DNA of 64,000 bases from Massilioclostridium coli (GTDB lineage: Bacteria; Bacillota; Clostridia; Oscillospirales; Ruminococcaceae), in the NCBI RefSeq assembly GCF_900095865.1, contig NZ_FMIZ01000005.1:1-64000 (forward strand), in the 5' to 3' direction. Made by a program: the position numbers and the translations under genes. The notes under the pieces were generated by a model, which did not search any database, was not told the DNA's origin, and saw nothing but the letters and a program-made list of their open reading frames with translations. Below are positions 56,491 through 64,000 of this stretch, in pieces. Numbering within the stretch: position 1 is the stretch's first letter; each line of letters begins with the position of its first letter.

Positions 56491-56977
56491 ATATTGCTTT
56501 CGTGGTGCTGAGCACTTAATTATTATACACTAGTCATTTCAATTTGTCAAGCATTTTTTTAAAAAAATTGAAAAACTTTGTTTTCTAGTTTCACACCCGA
56601 ACTTGCGGTAAACATATTATACTACAGCATAATTTGTTTGTCAACAATTTTTTTGATTTTATTGACGAATTTTTTTTATTGTGATAACATGGGTAAGGAA
56701 TCTGTCATAATAGGTTGTTTCGATAGATGTTTTTTCTTGTTTTTATGATATCCAAAAAAACAGGAAAAATAGGTTTTCGTATAAAAATATAATGGCTTAC
56801 CAATAAGTTCTATTTTATTAGGGCTGCTATAATACCTTGTTATGATAAGACTTAAACAGAATTGAAAGATAAGCCATCAGTAAAATAACGGGAACAATTT
56901 TATTCCACTGCACTGCGAAATGGTGCCTTGCGATAAAAATAGATAATGAATTCAAATAATAAAAAAGGGGTATTGTT
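56491..56977. other. AT-rich region upstream of the mobile element
   Basis: About 490 bp without a gene. It would hold the promoter of the tRNA pair (minus strand) and of the short ORF at 56978. No RNA family was recognised. Confidence 0.45.
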
Positions 56978-57004
56978 ATGAAACTTGGTATCGTAATAAA
57001 TTAG
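56978..57004 (+). pseudogene. Truncated gene start (8 codons) at the mobile-element junction
   Basis: ATG 56978, preceded by AAAAGGGG, reads MKLGIVIN and then meets TAG at 57002. The ribosome site and start look genuine, but the frame is lost at once, where the sequence changes character toward the conjugative element. It is probably the 5' stub of a host gene cut by the insertion. MKLGIVI-type starts occur in DsrE-family proteins, but eight residues cannot prove this. Confidence 0.4.
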
Positions 57005-57264
57005 CCTTTTTTCATAAATCCATGTACCTCCATAAAAGTCCGTAAAACCGCATGGTTGCAAGGTTTCTTAAAAAAGCAAAAGCATAAAGCTCCATGTAAA
57101 ATCACATAATTTAATGCCATTTGGGCGTAGAAATGGGCGTAGATTGATAGTTCAAAATCGGAGTCCAATGCAATTTTTACTGATAAATAGTACGCTTATA
57201 AGTTTCTACGGATAAGACCATACGGCATAACAGAACAAACCGAAAATTTTATATTGCACCGCAC

Positions 57265-57314
57265 AAGCGGCGTTTCCCACTTCCACACGGAAGAACAGGA
57301 ACGCCGCTTTTTTC
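57265..57314 (+). terminator. GC-rich hairpin with T tract at the left of the element
   Basis: AAGCGGCGTTTCC (57265-57277) pairs with GGAACGCCGCTT (57298-57309), followed by TTTT. It insulates or attenuates transcription entering the transfer genes. Confidence 0.65.
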
Positions 57315-57320
57315 ATGCCC

Positions 57321-57438
57321 TTTGTTACGCAGTAGGGGCAGAAAAAGCCTTGCTACAAGCGGCTTTGCGGAAGCAATTTTGACAGGGCAAGGGGTTTATA
57401 CCTTTTCCCTCAAAATCGCCGTTCTACTGCGTAACAAA
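57321..57438. repeat. 15-bp perfect inverted repeat enclosing nested hairpins
   Basis: TTTGTTACGCAGTAG (57321-57335) and its exact complement (57424-57438) enclose an 88-bp segment with further short stems (AAGCC/GGCTT near 57345-57370; TTTTGA/TCAAAA near 57376-57416). It lies directly before the DUF6017 gene. It may be a transfer origin or a long leader structure. Confidence 0.6.
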
Positions 57439-57463
57439 TCCAAAGCAAAGGAGTGATGAAGCT

Positions 57464-58447
57464 ATGGCAGTATTCCGCGTGGAGCGCAACACAGGCTACA
57501 CCGTAATGAGCAACCACCACTTACGCAATAAGGAGCTTTCCTTAAAGGCAAAGGGGCTGTTATCTCAAATGTTGTCTTTGCCGGAGGATTGGGACTACAC
57601 CCTTGCGGGGCTGTCCTATATCAACCGGGAAAGTATCGACGCTATCCGTACCGCCGTTTGGGAGCTTGAAAAAGCCGGATATATCACAAGGCGGCAGGGA
57701 CGCGACGAGAAAGGCAAAATGACCGCTATCGAGTACACCATTTACGAACAGCCGCAGCCGCCGGAATTGGATTGCCCGGTATTGGAAAAACCAACAGCGG
57801 ATAACCCGATATTGGAAAATCCGACAACGGATAATCCGACGTCGGAAAATCCAACGCAATTAAATAAAGATATATCAAGAACTAACTTACCAAAAAAAGA
57901 AAAATCAAATACGGATTTATCAATTACCCATTCCATTCCTATCCATTCCCTAAATCCCTTGCCTTATGACGGGGACGAAGCGGCAGAGCCGCCGGAACGG
58001 AAAAGAACGGAAAGGAACGACGCTTACCGAGTGTATGAGGAAATTATCAAAGACAATATCGCCTATGACATTCTCTTGCAGGACAGAAGCCTTGACCGCG
58101 ACCGTCTGAATGAGATTGTTGACCTTATGCTTGAAACCGTCTGTACGGCACGAAAGAAAATCCGTATTGCCGGGGACGATTACCCCGCCGAGCTTGTGAA
58201 GTCAAAGTTTATGAAGCTGAACAGCGAACATATCCGCTTTGTGCTTGACTGTATGCAGGAGAATACAACAAAGATCCGCAACATCAAGCAGTACCTAAAG
58301 GCGGTGCTTTTCAATGCCCCGTCTACCATTGACAGCTACTATACTTCCCTTGTCGCTCACGATATGGCAAGCGGCGCACTTGCACCGAGGAAGCCGAAGT
58401 ACGGCGACCCGGACTACTACACCTACAACGAGGGCGAAAGCCTGTAA
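57464..58447 (+). CDS. DUF6017/helix-turn-helix replication-initiator-like ICE protein
   Basis: 327 aa. The N-terminal winged-helix domain (residues ~5-95: MAVFRVERNTGYTVMSNHHL, then LSLKAKGLLSQMLSLP) resembles replication initiator and DnaD-like proteins of Tn1549-type elements. A low-complexity linker of imperfect E-x-P-T-x-D-N-P units lies near residues 105-135. The C-terminal ~150 residues are the DUF6017 region. AAAGGAG precedes the ATG. It heads the transfer gene block. Confidence 0.85.
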   Translation: MAVFRVERNTGYTVMSNHHLRNKELSLKAKGLLSQMLSLPEDWDYTLAGLSYINRESIDAIRTAVWELEKAGYITRRQGRDEKGKMTAIEYTIYEQPQPPELDCPVLEKPTADNPILENPTTDNPTSENPTQLNKDISRTNLPKKEKSNTDLSITHSIPIHSLNPLPYDGDEAAEPPERKRTERNDAYRVYEEIIKDNIAYDILLQDRSLDRDRLNEIVDLMLETVCTARKKIRIAGDDYPAELVKSKFMKLNSEHIRFVLDCMQENTTKIRNIKQYLKAVLFNAPSTIDSYYTSLVAHDMASGALAPRKPKYGDPDYYTYNEGESL

Positions 58448-58470
58448 ACGAAAAAAGGAGGATTTACCAC

Positions 58471-58689
58471 ATGGCACAGAAAACAGGAGCTTTGATTTTT
58501 GACGAAACCGCTGACCGCTACGATATTCGCTTTGATATTGCCGACTATTACGGCGGCTTGCATTGCGGCGAGTGCATGGACGTATTCACAGGCGGCAAAT
58601 GGAAGCCGACCCGGATTGAGTACGGGGACAACTGGTATCTTGTAGGTATCCGCGCCGAGGACTTGAACGGGCTGCGGGTACGGATTTAA
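58471..58689 (+). CDS. DUF5348 family protein
   Basis: 72 aa small acidic protein (DETADRYDIRFDIADYYGGL, GGKWKPTRIEYGDNWYLVG) matching the DUF5348 family carried by Tn1549-like elements. AAAGGAGG precedes ATG 58471, 23 bp after the DUF6017 stop, so the two are probably cotranscribed. The role is unknown. Confidence 0.83.
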   Translation: MAQKTGALIFDETADRYDIRFDIADYYGGLHCGECMDVFTGGKWKPTRIEYGDNWYLVGIRAEDLNGLRVRI

Positions 58690-58783
58690 CGGGGCGGCGT
58701 GAAGAACGGACGCCCCTTTTTCACGCCCAAAAGCGGCGTGCCACCCTAACACTATCACTACCGGGAAAGGAGGACGGTAAACA

Positions 58784-59260
58784 TTGCAGGACGAAATCAA
58801 CGAAAAAGTGGTTGCGCTCTCTGTCAAGGGAGCAAAGCTGACCGCTGAAATGCTGCAAAAGGCAATCAAAGCCATGCTTGCACAGGCAAAAAAGCAGCAG
58901 GAAAAACAGCCCCACGGGAAGCAGACCCTAAAGCAGCTTGCGAAACAGAACGCGGGGCTATCCAACATTGAGATAACCGAGGGCAATATCAAAGCTTTTG
59001 AGCAGACGGCAAAAAAATACGGTATCGACTTTGCCCTAAAGAAAGACAGCACCGAAACGCCGCCCCGTTATCTCGTCTTTTTCAAGGGGCGGGACGCGGA
59101 CGCTCTGACCGCAGCCTTTAAGGAGTTTTCCGCAAAGAAGCTGAACAAGGAGCAAAAGCCCTCTATCCGAAAGGCACTTGCCACATTCCGGGAAGCAGCA
59201 AAGCAGCTTAACGCGAACCGTCAAAAGACAAAACACAAGGACAGGGAGGTATCGCTATGA
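58784..59260 (+). CDS. PcfB family conjugation protein (DUF3801)
   Basis: 158 aa from TTG 58784 with AAAGGAGG upstream. The N-terminal helix VKGAKLTAEMLQKAIKAMLA and central IDFALKKD...RYLVFFKGRDADALTAAF match the PcfB/DUF3801 family, an accessory protein acting with the relaxase and coupling protein at the relaxosome. The C-terminus is lysine-rich. It overlaps the VirD4 gene by 4 bp (ATGA), showing translational coupling. Confidence 0.87.
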   Translation: MQDEINEKVVALSVKGAKLTAEMLQKAIKAMLAQAKKQQEKQPHGKQTLKQLAKQNAGLSNIEITEGNIKAFEQTAKKYGIDFALKKDSTETPPRYLVFFKGRDADALTAAFKEFSAKKLNKEQKPSIRKALATFREAAKQLNANRQKTKHKDREVSL

Positions 59261-61038
59261 AGCCGAATATCAAGAAGCTGCTTATCCTAAACGCCCCCTA
59301 TCTGCTCTTTGTGTATCTCTTTGATAAAGTCGGACAGGCGGTGCGGCTCTCGCCGGGGGCTGACCTCTCCGGCAAGCTGCTTTCCATTGGCAGTGGCTTT
59401 TCTGCCGCCTTTTCAAATGCCCTGCCGAGTTTTGCCCCTATGGATTTGCTTATCGGCATTGTCGGGGCTGTCGTTATCCGGCTTGCGGTCTATGTGAAAG
59501 GCAAGAACGCAAAGAAATACCGTAAGGGCATGGAGTACGGCTCTGCACGTTGGGGCAATGCCGAGGATATAAAGCCATATATCGACCCCATGTTTGAAAA
59601 TAACGTGCTGCTGACGCAGACCGAAAGGCTGATGATGAGTAGCCGCCCGAAGCACCCGAAATATGCACGAAACAAAAACGTACTTGTAATCGGCGGCTCC
59701 GGCAGCGGCAAGACGAGGTTTTTTGTAAAGCCCAACTTAATGCAAATGCACAGCAGCTATGTTGTAACCGACCCAAAAGGAACGGTTTTAATCGAGTGCG
59801 GGAAGCTCTTGCAGCGGGGCGGGTACAAAATCAAGGTGCTAAACACCATCAATTTCAAGAAATCCATGCGGTACAATCCCTTTGCCTATCTGCGCAGCGA
59901 AAAGGATATTTTGAAACTGGTAAATACCATTATCGCCAACACCAAAGGCGACGGGGAAAAATCCGGCGAGGATTTTTGGGTGAAATCGGAACGGCTTTTT
60001 TACTGCGCCCTTATCGGCTACATCTGGTACGAAGCCCCGGAGAACGAGAAAAACTTTACGACGCTGCTTGAAATGATAAATGCGTCGGAAGCCCGCGAGG
60101 ACGACCCGGAATTTCAATCCCCCGTTGACCTCATGTTTGAACGCTTGGAGGAAAAAGACCCGGAACATTTTGCGGTGCGCCAGTACAAGAAGTTTTTGCT
60201 GTCTGCCGGAAAAACAAGAAGCTCTATCCTCATTTCCTGCGGTGCGCGTCTTGCCCCCTTTGACATTCGGGAACTGCGCGAGCTGATGGAAACCGACGAA
60301 ATGGAGCTTGACACCTTAGGCGACCGAAAGACCGCGCTTTTTGTTATTATCTCCGACACCGACGACACCTTTAACTTTGTTGTATCAATCCTTTACACAC
60401 AGCTTTTCAATCTGCTTTGTGACAAGGCAGATGATGTGTACGGCGGGCGGCTACCTGTTCATGTGCGCTGTCTGCTTGACGAGTTTGCAAATATCGGGCA
60501 GATACCGAAGTTTGAAAAACTCATTGCCACGATAAGGAGCCGCGAAATCTCCGCGTCCATCATCTTGCAGAGCCAGTCGCAGCTAAAGGCTATCTACAAG
60601 GACAACGCCGATACCATTGTCGGCAACTGCGATACGACCCTGTTCTTGGGCGGCAAGGAGAAAACGACCCTTAAAGAAATGTCGGAAATCTTGGGGAAAG
60701 AAACGATTGACAGTTTTAACACTTCCGAAACGCGAGGACGGGAACTTTCCCACGGGCTGAACTATCAGAAGTTAGGCAAGCAGCTTATGAGCGAAGATGA
60801 AATTGCGGTCATGGACGGCGGGAAATGTATCTTGCAGCTACGCGGGGTGCGTCCGTTCTTCTCCGAAAAATACGATATTACCAAACACCCGAAGTACAAG
60901 TACCTTTCCGACTTTGACAAGAAAAATGCCTTTGACATGGAAAAGCACTTGCGCCGCCGTCCTGCAATCGTAAAGCCGGACGAGGTATTTGACTATTACG
61001 AAGTTGACGAAGCAGATTTGCAGGAGGATACAGAATGA
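59257..61038 (+). CDS. VirD4/TraG-type conjugative coupling ATPase
   Basis: 593 aa. Two N-terminal membrane spans (within residues ~5-85) precede a cytoplasmic motor domain with Walker A GGSGSGKTRFF (about residues 146-156) and Walker B LLDEFANIGQ (near 410). TraG/VirD4 signatures FVTDPKG-like (YVVTDPKGTV) and ILQSQSQL are present. It pumps the relaxase-DNA complex into the type IV secretion channel. Overlaps flank it on both sides (PcfB, then the 70-codon ORF). Confidence 0.95.
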   Translation: MKPNIKKLLILNAPYLLFVYLFDKVGQAVRLSPGADLSGKLLSIGSGFSAAFSNALPSFAPMDLLIGIVGAVVIRLAVYVKGKNAKKYRKGMEYGSARWGNAEDIKPYIDPMFENNVLLTQTERLMMSSRPKHPKYARNKNVLVIGGSGSGKTRFFVKPNLMQMHSSYVVTDPKGTVLIECGKLLQRGGYKIKVLNTINFKKSMRYNPFAYLRSEKDILKLVNTIIANTKGDGEKSGEDFWVKSERLFYCALIGYIWYEAPENEKNFTTLLEMINASEAREDDPEFQSPVDLMFERLEEKDPEHFAVRQYKKFLLSAGKTRSSILISCGARLAPFDIRELRELMETDEMELDTLGDRKTALFVIISDTDDTFNFVVSILYTQLFNLLCDKADDVYGGRLPVHVRCLLDEFANIGQIPKFEKLIATIRSREISASIILQSQSQLKAIYKDNADTIVGNCDTTLFLGGKEKTTLKEMSEILGKETIDSFNTSETRGRELSHGLNYQKLGKQLMSEDEIAVMDGGKCILQLRGVRPFFSEKYDITKHPKYKYLSDFDKKNAFDMEKHLRRRPAIVKPDEVFDYYEVDEADLQEDTE

Positions 61039-61247
61039 ATAAGCGTATCAGAAAGAAAAAGGCAAAACAGCAGCTAATCCGGGCTATCAGCGGGCTTGTG
61101 GAAGCAGCCGAGGAAATGCAGCGGGAACAGGAACGCAGGACAATACAGGCAGGTATTTCCTATATCAAGTATATCGAAGCTGTCCGGGAACGGCAGTACG
61201 GCATTATGCCTGTCTACACACCACTTTTTGAAAAGGAGGGAGCTTAA
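61035..61247 (+). CDS. Small ICE-associated hypothetical protein
   Basis: 70 aa starting within the VirD4 stop (ATGA overlap at 61035). A basic N-terminus (MNKRIRKKKAKQQ) is followed by a helical segment rich in E/Q. It is found in this position in Tn1549-like elements as far as I recall; function unknown. The following 61248-61456 holds only a GC-rich palindromic leader for the next small gene. Confidence 0.7.
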   Translation: MNKRIRKKKAKQQLIRAISGLVEAAEEMQREQERRTIQAGISYIKYIEAVRERQYGIMPVYTPLFEKEGA

Positions 61248-61456
61248 AGTAAAAACAATAAACACGGGCTACATGGTACGCGCCCCTACTCCTTGCGCGT
61301 ATCGCGGCAGGAAGCCGCACCCTTACAACTGAATACCGCCGCGCCGCAGAAATTACGCAGCGCGGGGACTTATGACCGCGGCAGTTATCGAAAACTGACC
61401 GCCGTTTTTTATGCCCTTTTTCGGGCAGCCGCAAAGCGGCAGAAAGGAGTTTTATT

Positions 61457-61597
61457 ATGGCATTTTTCAACAGCGCAGTAGGCGTTTTGCAGACACTTGT
61501 TATCGCTCTCGGAGCAGGTCTTGGCATTTGGGGCGTTATCAACCTCTTGGAGGGCTACGGAAACGACAATCCGGGCGCGAATGCTCATGTACGGTAG
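61457..61597 (+). CDS. Maff2-family small membrane protein, C-terminally cut
   Basis: 46 aa. The strong SD AAAGGAG precedes ATG 61457. The product starts MAFFNSAVGVLQTLVIALG, with a membrane span through GIWGVINLLEGYG, the hallmark of the Maff2 family that follows VirD4 in Tn1549-type elements. The family sequence normally continues past NDNPGA with a second span. Here it changes to NAHVR and stops, and no further transfer gene follows, so a deletion junction lies at about 61580. Confidence 0.75.
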   Translation: MAFFNSAVGVLQTLVIALGAGLGIWGVINLLEGYGNDNPGANAHVR

Positions 61598-61869
61598 AGA
61601 AGCACAAAGCAAAACAAGGATAGCCAGCCCTGCCACTATTCCGAAGTCAGGGGAACGCAATAGAAAAATTCATAGCTGTATGCTATACTTAATTAGCATT
61701 TGAACATATCAAGCTGACACAGCAATCTCTTTACTTGCCGTTAATGCGCGTCTACCAATAGTCCGCACAAAGCAAGAGTAGCGTAAAGGTATAAAAATTT
61801 CAAACTTCTTTGTAACGAAATTCCGATTTCTCCGTCTAACCTATGAAGCTGAAGGAGGTGATGACAAGT
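61598..61869. other. Junction region between transfer genes and ECF sigma cargo
   Basis: About 270 bp where base composition falls from GC-rich to AT-richer. A short open frame (YGREAQSKTRIASPATIPKS, within 61577-61700) looks like a remnant and no start or family is convincing. The end of the stretch holds the leader and SD AAGGAGGTG of the sigma gene. Confidence 0.45.
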
Positions 61870-62355
61870 ATGGACTATGAAAAGCTCTATAAAGCCTACT
61901 ATTTACAGGTATACTCGTATACTATTTCTCTTGCCAAAAATCGTGAGATAGCAGAGGAAATCACGCAGAACACATTCTATAAGGCTGTTTCTACAACATC
62001 ACAATTCAAAGGTAAGTCAGATGAATTGACATGGCTCTGCTCCATAGCAAAAAACCTTTACCATGATGAAATGCGAAGCCGTCAGCGAGTAGCTGATGTG
62101 AGTGAAATCAATGACTTGCCATCAAATGAAAATGTTGAGAACTCAGTTGCAGATTCTGACATGGCGTTCCGCATACACCTCGTTCTTCACCGTTTGGAAG
62201 AACCATACAAAGAAGTCTTTCAGCTTCGCGTATTCGGGGAACTATCTTTTTCACAAATCGCTGCAATTTTTGGAAAAACAGAATCATGGGCGAGAGTTAC
62301 TTATCATCGTGCAAAGCTAAAAATTCAAGAAAGGATGGATGAAAAGCATGAGTAA
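61870..62355 (+). CDS. ECF-type RNA polymerase sigma factor
   Basis: 161 aa from ATG 61870, 9 nt after AAGGAGGTG; earlier in-frame ATGs lie on or before that site. Region 2 is LYKAYYLQVYSYTISLAKNR with EITQNTFYKA and FKGKSDELTWLCSIAKNL. Region 4 is LEEPYKEVFQLRVFGELSFS with the recognition helix FGKTESWARVTYHRAKLKI. It would direct RNA polymerase to a small regulon under the control of the overlapping anti-sigma gene. Composition is less GC-rich than the transfer genes, pointing to separate acquisition. Confidence 0.92.
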   Translation: MDYEKLYKAYYLQVYSYTISLAKNREIAEEITQNTFYKAVSTTSQFKGKSDELTWLCSIAKNLYHDEMRSRQRVADVSEINDLPSNENVENSVADSDMAFRIHLVLHRLEEPYKEVFQLRVFGELSFSQIAAIFGKTESWARVTYHRAKLKIQERMDEKHE

Positions 62356-63052
62356 ACAATGCGATATTGTTCGAGATATTCTTCCGCTGTATGTTGACGG
62401 TGCTTGCAGCGAAGCAAGCGCAGAGATGGTAAAAGAGCATTTGAACGCCTGTGCTGACTGTAACGCAATTTATCAAAAATTGCTTTCTCACACGAGCGAA
62501 GATGTTCTTCACGAAGAAAGCGAAAGCGTTATTATGCGCCATGAGGCAAAAGAAAAGCAGAGAGGCAGAAAAAAGATAACGATTGCTGTTCTCGTTTCCA
62601 TCGCTCTTTGTATCATTGCAATTTTTACAGCTCTCTTTCTGTTACCTATAAACATTGCTTATGAGCCTGTCAAAATCGACTTCCCATTTGAGGTTGAAGA
62701 TGTCGAAAACGTTGAAATGTACCACTATGACGGAGTGCCTGCATCAGCAGAAAAGAAAGTAGTTGTTGCTGAAAATGATATAAAGACCCTGTATGATAAG
62801 TTCAAGGGCTTATCCCTAAAAGACAAAACGACTGAGGAAACTGCCGGAGCAGATGTGACCAGCTTTAGATTTAACCTCTCAGATGGAACAAGCTACGATT
62901 TGATTTACGCCTGCTATGGGGTTAAAAACGGCGAATTGAAGTCAGCAGCAGGCGGTTTTAAGTATTTCACAAGTGCGGATATCGGCTCTTATTGGAACAA
63001 TTTGAATACGGAACTTGAGGCAATTCCTATCAATGAGAGTGAATTGCCGTGA
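62348..63052 (+). CDS. Membrane anti-sigma factor with zinc-finger domain
   Basis: 234 aa from ATG 62348, overlapping the sigma stop by 8 bp; ATG 62339 is an alternative start. The N-terminal anti-sigma zinc finger (zf-HC2) includes H-x3-C-x2-C in EHLNACADC. A membrane span (ITIAVLVSIALCIIAIFTAL, ~residues 78-98) leads to an outer domain of ~135 residues of unknown fold, the likely signal sensor. It would hold the cognate sigma inactive until a signal arrives. Confidence 0.88.
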   Translation: MSKQCDIVRDILPLYVDGACSEASAEMVKEHLNACADCNAIYQKLLSHTSEDVLHEESESVIMRHEAKEKQRGRKKITIAVLVSIALCIIAIFTALFLLPINIAYEPVKIDFPFEVEDVENVEMYHYDGVPASAEKKVVVAENDIKTLYDKFKGLSLKDKTTEETAGADVTSFRFNLSDGTSYDLIYACYGVKNGELKSAAGGFKYFTSADIGSYWNNLNTELEAIPINESELP

Positions 63053-63075
63053 GCAGATAGCAAACCCAGCCGAGC

Positions 63076-63183
63076 CTGTCAACGGTCAAGATGAACGGCG
63101 CAAATGCGCCGCCGTTGACAGCCCCGCCCGTCTTTGCTGTTCGGTAATCAAGAGGGCGACAGCACAAGATGCTGCCGCCCTCT
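63076..63183 (+). repeat. Two GC-rich hairpins upstream of the sigma-like ORF
   Basis: First hairpin: CTGTCAACGG (63076-63085) with CCGTTGACAG (63112-63121), with an inner stem GGCGC/GCGCC around AAAT. Second: AGAGGGCG (63151-63158) with CGCCCTCT (63176-63183). They precede the ORF at 63211 and probably act as terminators or leader structures of this ICE module. Confidence 0.65.
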
Positions 63184-63210
63184 GCCATTATTCAGAAAGG
63201 GGGATTTTCC

Positions 63211-63669
63211 ATGACCGAACACGAAAAGTATCAAGAACATATCCGGCATACACACGATGCCTTTTGCAAGACTGTTATTCGCCACGCTGCCATAGACGCA
63301 GCCCGGAGCATACGGAGCCGCCGCAAGCGGGAAATCTCGCTTGAATATCTGATAGAAGAAAAACACTATCCATTCAGTACCACAGATAAATACTTTGCGG
63401 AGCAATCCGGCATGACCAGCTATCCGCTTTTCGTCTGTGGTCAGATGGTGCTTTTGGAAAGTCCAGAGCTTGCCGCAGCCCTGTCCGCACTATCACAGAT
63501 GGAACAGGAAATCATTTTCTTGTACTACTTCCAACGATTGACGCATAGGGAGATTGGACGGAGATATGGACGGGCTGGCAACACAACCGGGCGGCGTATT
63601 CAGATGATTTTACGGCGGCTACGGGCAGAGTTGGAGGGTTTGTCCTATGAGCCAGCTACTTCCCTATGA
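63211..63669 (+). CDS. Sigma-70-like small ICE regulator (Tn916 orf7-type)
   Basis: 152 aa from ATG 63211 (AAAGGGGG upstream). The C-terminal half has a sigma region 4 fold (LSQMEQEIIFLYYFQRLTHR, then EIGRRYGRAGNTTGRRIQMI). The N-terminal half is helical and arginine-rich. Genes of this type in Tn916/Tn1549-like elements regulate conjugation. The end overlaps the next ORF by 23 bp, as in those elements. Confidence 0.85.
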   Translation: MTEHEKYQEHIRHTHDAFCKTVIRHAAIDAARSIRSRRKREISLEYLIEEKHYPFSTTDKYFAEQSGMTSYPLFVCGQMVLLESPELAAALSALSQMEQEIIFLYYFQRLTHREIGRRYGRAGNTTGRRIQMILRRLRAELEGLSYEPATSL

Positions 63670-63844
63670 GACAATCGTTAAGGCAAGCGAGGGCGACCCG
63701 GAAGCTGTTGCCGCCGTCCTATCCCATTATGCGGGATATGTCCGCTCTTGTGCGAAAATGGACGGACAGATTAACACGGATATGCAGGAGCATATCGTCA
63801 GGCAACTGATAGAAAGCCTGTTGAAGTTCCGCTTTGACCGCTAA
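63647..63844 (+). CDS. Helix-turn-helix ICE protein (Tn916 orf8-type)
   Basis: 65 aa (MSQLLPYETIVKASEGDPEA opens the HTH_16 domain; ends LIESLLKFRFDR). It overlaps the preceding sigma-like ORF and forms the conserved regulatory pair of Tn916-family elements that lies near the excision genes. The ribosome site is inside the previous gene (GGAGGG). Confidence 0.87.
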   Translation: MSQLLPYETIVKASEGDPEAVAAVLSHYAGYVRSCAKMDGQINTDMQEHIVRQLIESLLKFRFDR

Positions 63845-63901
63845 ACAGAAAAGTTGTATAATTAGAGCCTGACAAATTAAACTTCAATGAGGGTAGAGCA
63901 A

Positions 63902-64000
63902 ATGGAACAGATTATCAATTATAGAGACATACCCACAGATAAAAGGATTGACATATTAAATGCTCTTGAGCGAATAGGTTTTTTTCCGGCATACGGCGGC
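63902..64000 (+). CDS. Partial ORF running off the window
   Basis: ATG 63902 opens 33 codons to the window edge, beginning MEQIINYRDIPTDKRIDIL. A GAGGG lies ~16 nt upstream, so translation support is weak. The AT-richer composition differs from the preceding ICE genes, so it may be further cargo. Family not recognisable from this fragment. Confidence 0.5.
   Translation, partial: MEQIINYRDIPTDKRIDILNALERIGFFPAYGG

Larger units (their letters stand above)
57005..64000. mobile_element. Part of a Tn1549/Tn916-like integrative conjugative element
   Basis: From about 57.2 kb the sequence becomes clearly GC-richer and carries a known conjugation gene order: DUF6017, DUF5348, PcfB, VirD4, small ORF, Maff2, and later the sigma-like and HTH ORFs related to Tn916 orf7/orf8. 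The left boundary near 57.0 kb is inferred from composition and the truncated gene stub. The element runs past the window end; relaxase, VirB4 and integrase genes are not in view. Confidence 0.8.

Noticed and set aside
57110-57190. Possible integrase C-terminus on the minus strand (STPISTPKWH followed by a stop)
   Set aside because: The frame is open for only about 20 codons and has no upstream integrase sequence; retained only as a possible arm-site repeat.

Overview
The window looks like a chromosomal segment of a gut-type anaerobic Clostridium relative (Bacillota, Clostridia; the 16S sequence and the AT-rich, T-box/M-box/glycyl-radical gene content fit an Oscillospiraceae/cluster IV organism). 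The species was not identified. Most of it is AT-rich native chromosome. The last ~7 kb is visibly GC-richer and is part of a Tn1549/Tn916-type integrative conjugative element that continues past the right edge.

Layout. 1-5990: a complete rRNA operon (three tandem promoters, 16S, tRNA-Ala, tRNA-Ile, 23S, 5S), then a five-tRNA cluster (Lys, Glu, CAT-anticodon, Trp, Thr). 6944-20360: a surface-glycan locus with two large secreted GH78 alpha-L-rhamnosidases. Each is divergent from its own AraC regulator, and the two pairs are arranged as mirror images around a T-box-controlled TrpB2. 20361-20640: a hairpin-ended element resembling an IS200/IS605-derived MITE. 21090-30948: MFS exporter, class II aldolase behind a Rex-type operator, Gfo/Idh/MocA oxidoreductase, DEAD-box helicase, an M24 protein without its metal-ligand aspartates, and an Mg2+ M-box riboswitch followed by a 22-codon ORF and a CorA transporter. 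31133-34045: an unusual exported protein with two complete nitrilase domains and the same C-terminal module as the rhamnosidases, behind a likely attenuator. 34143-46839: small metabolic and regulatory genes, including a glycyl radical diol-dehydratase-like enzyme with its activase behind a long, hairpin-rich leader, an NSS transporter, a glycosyltransferase and an M14 peptidase. 47087-51899: response regulator, sensor kinase, HtrA protease and an internally shortened CobQ. 51944-55796: a YtrA-type GntR/ABC operon, an epimerase and a TetR regulator. 56335-56490: two tRNAs. 57000-64000: the conjugative element (DUF6017, DUF5348, PcfB, VirD4, a shortened Maff2, an ECF sigma/anti-sigma pair of different composition, then sigma-like and HTH ORFs).

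How the parts may work together. The three large exported proteins share one stalk/anchor module and end in a TG-containing sorting-like signal, so they probably sit on the cell surface. The rhamnosidases would release rhamnose from plant or mucosal glycans. Rhamnose fermentation commonly yields 1,2-propanediol, which the glycyl radical enzyme could dehydrate. That link is inference, because no rhamnose catabolic or microcompartment genes are present here. Several genes show cis-regulation readable from sequence: T-box (Trp), M-box (Mg2+), a Rex operator (NADH/NAD+), and promoter-proximal terminators.
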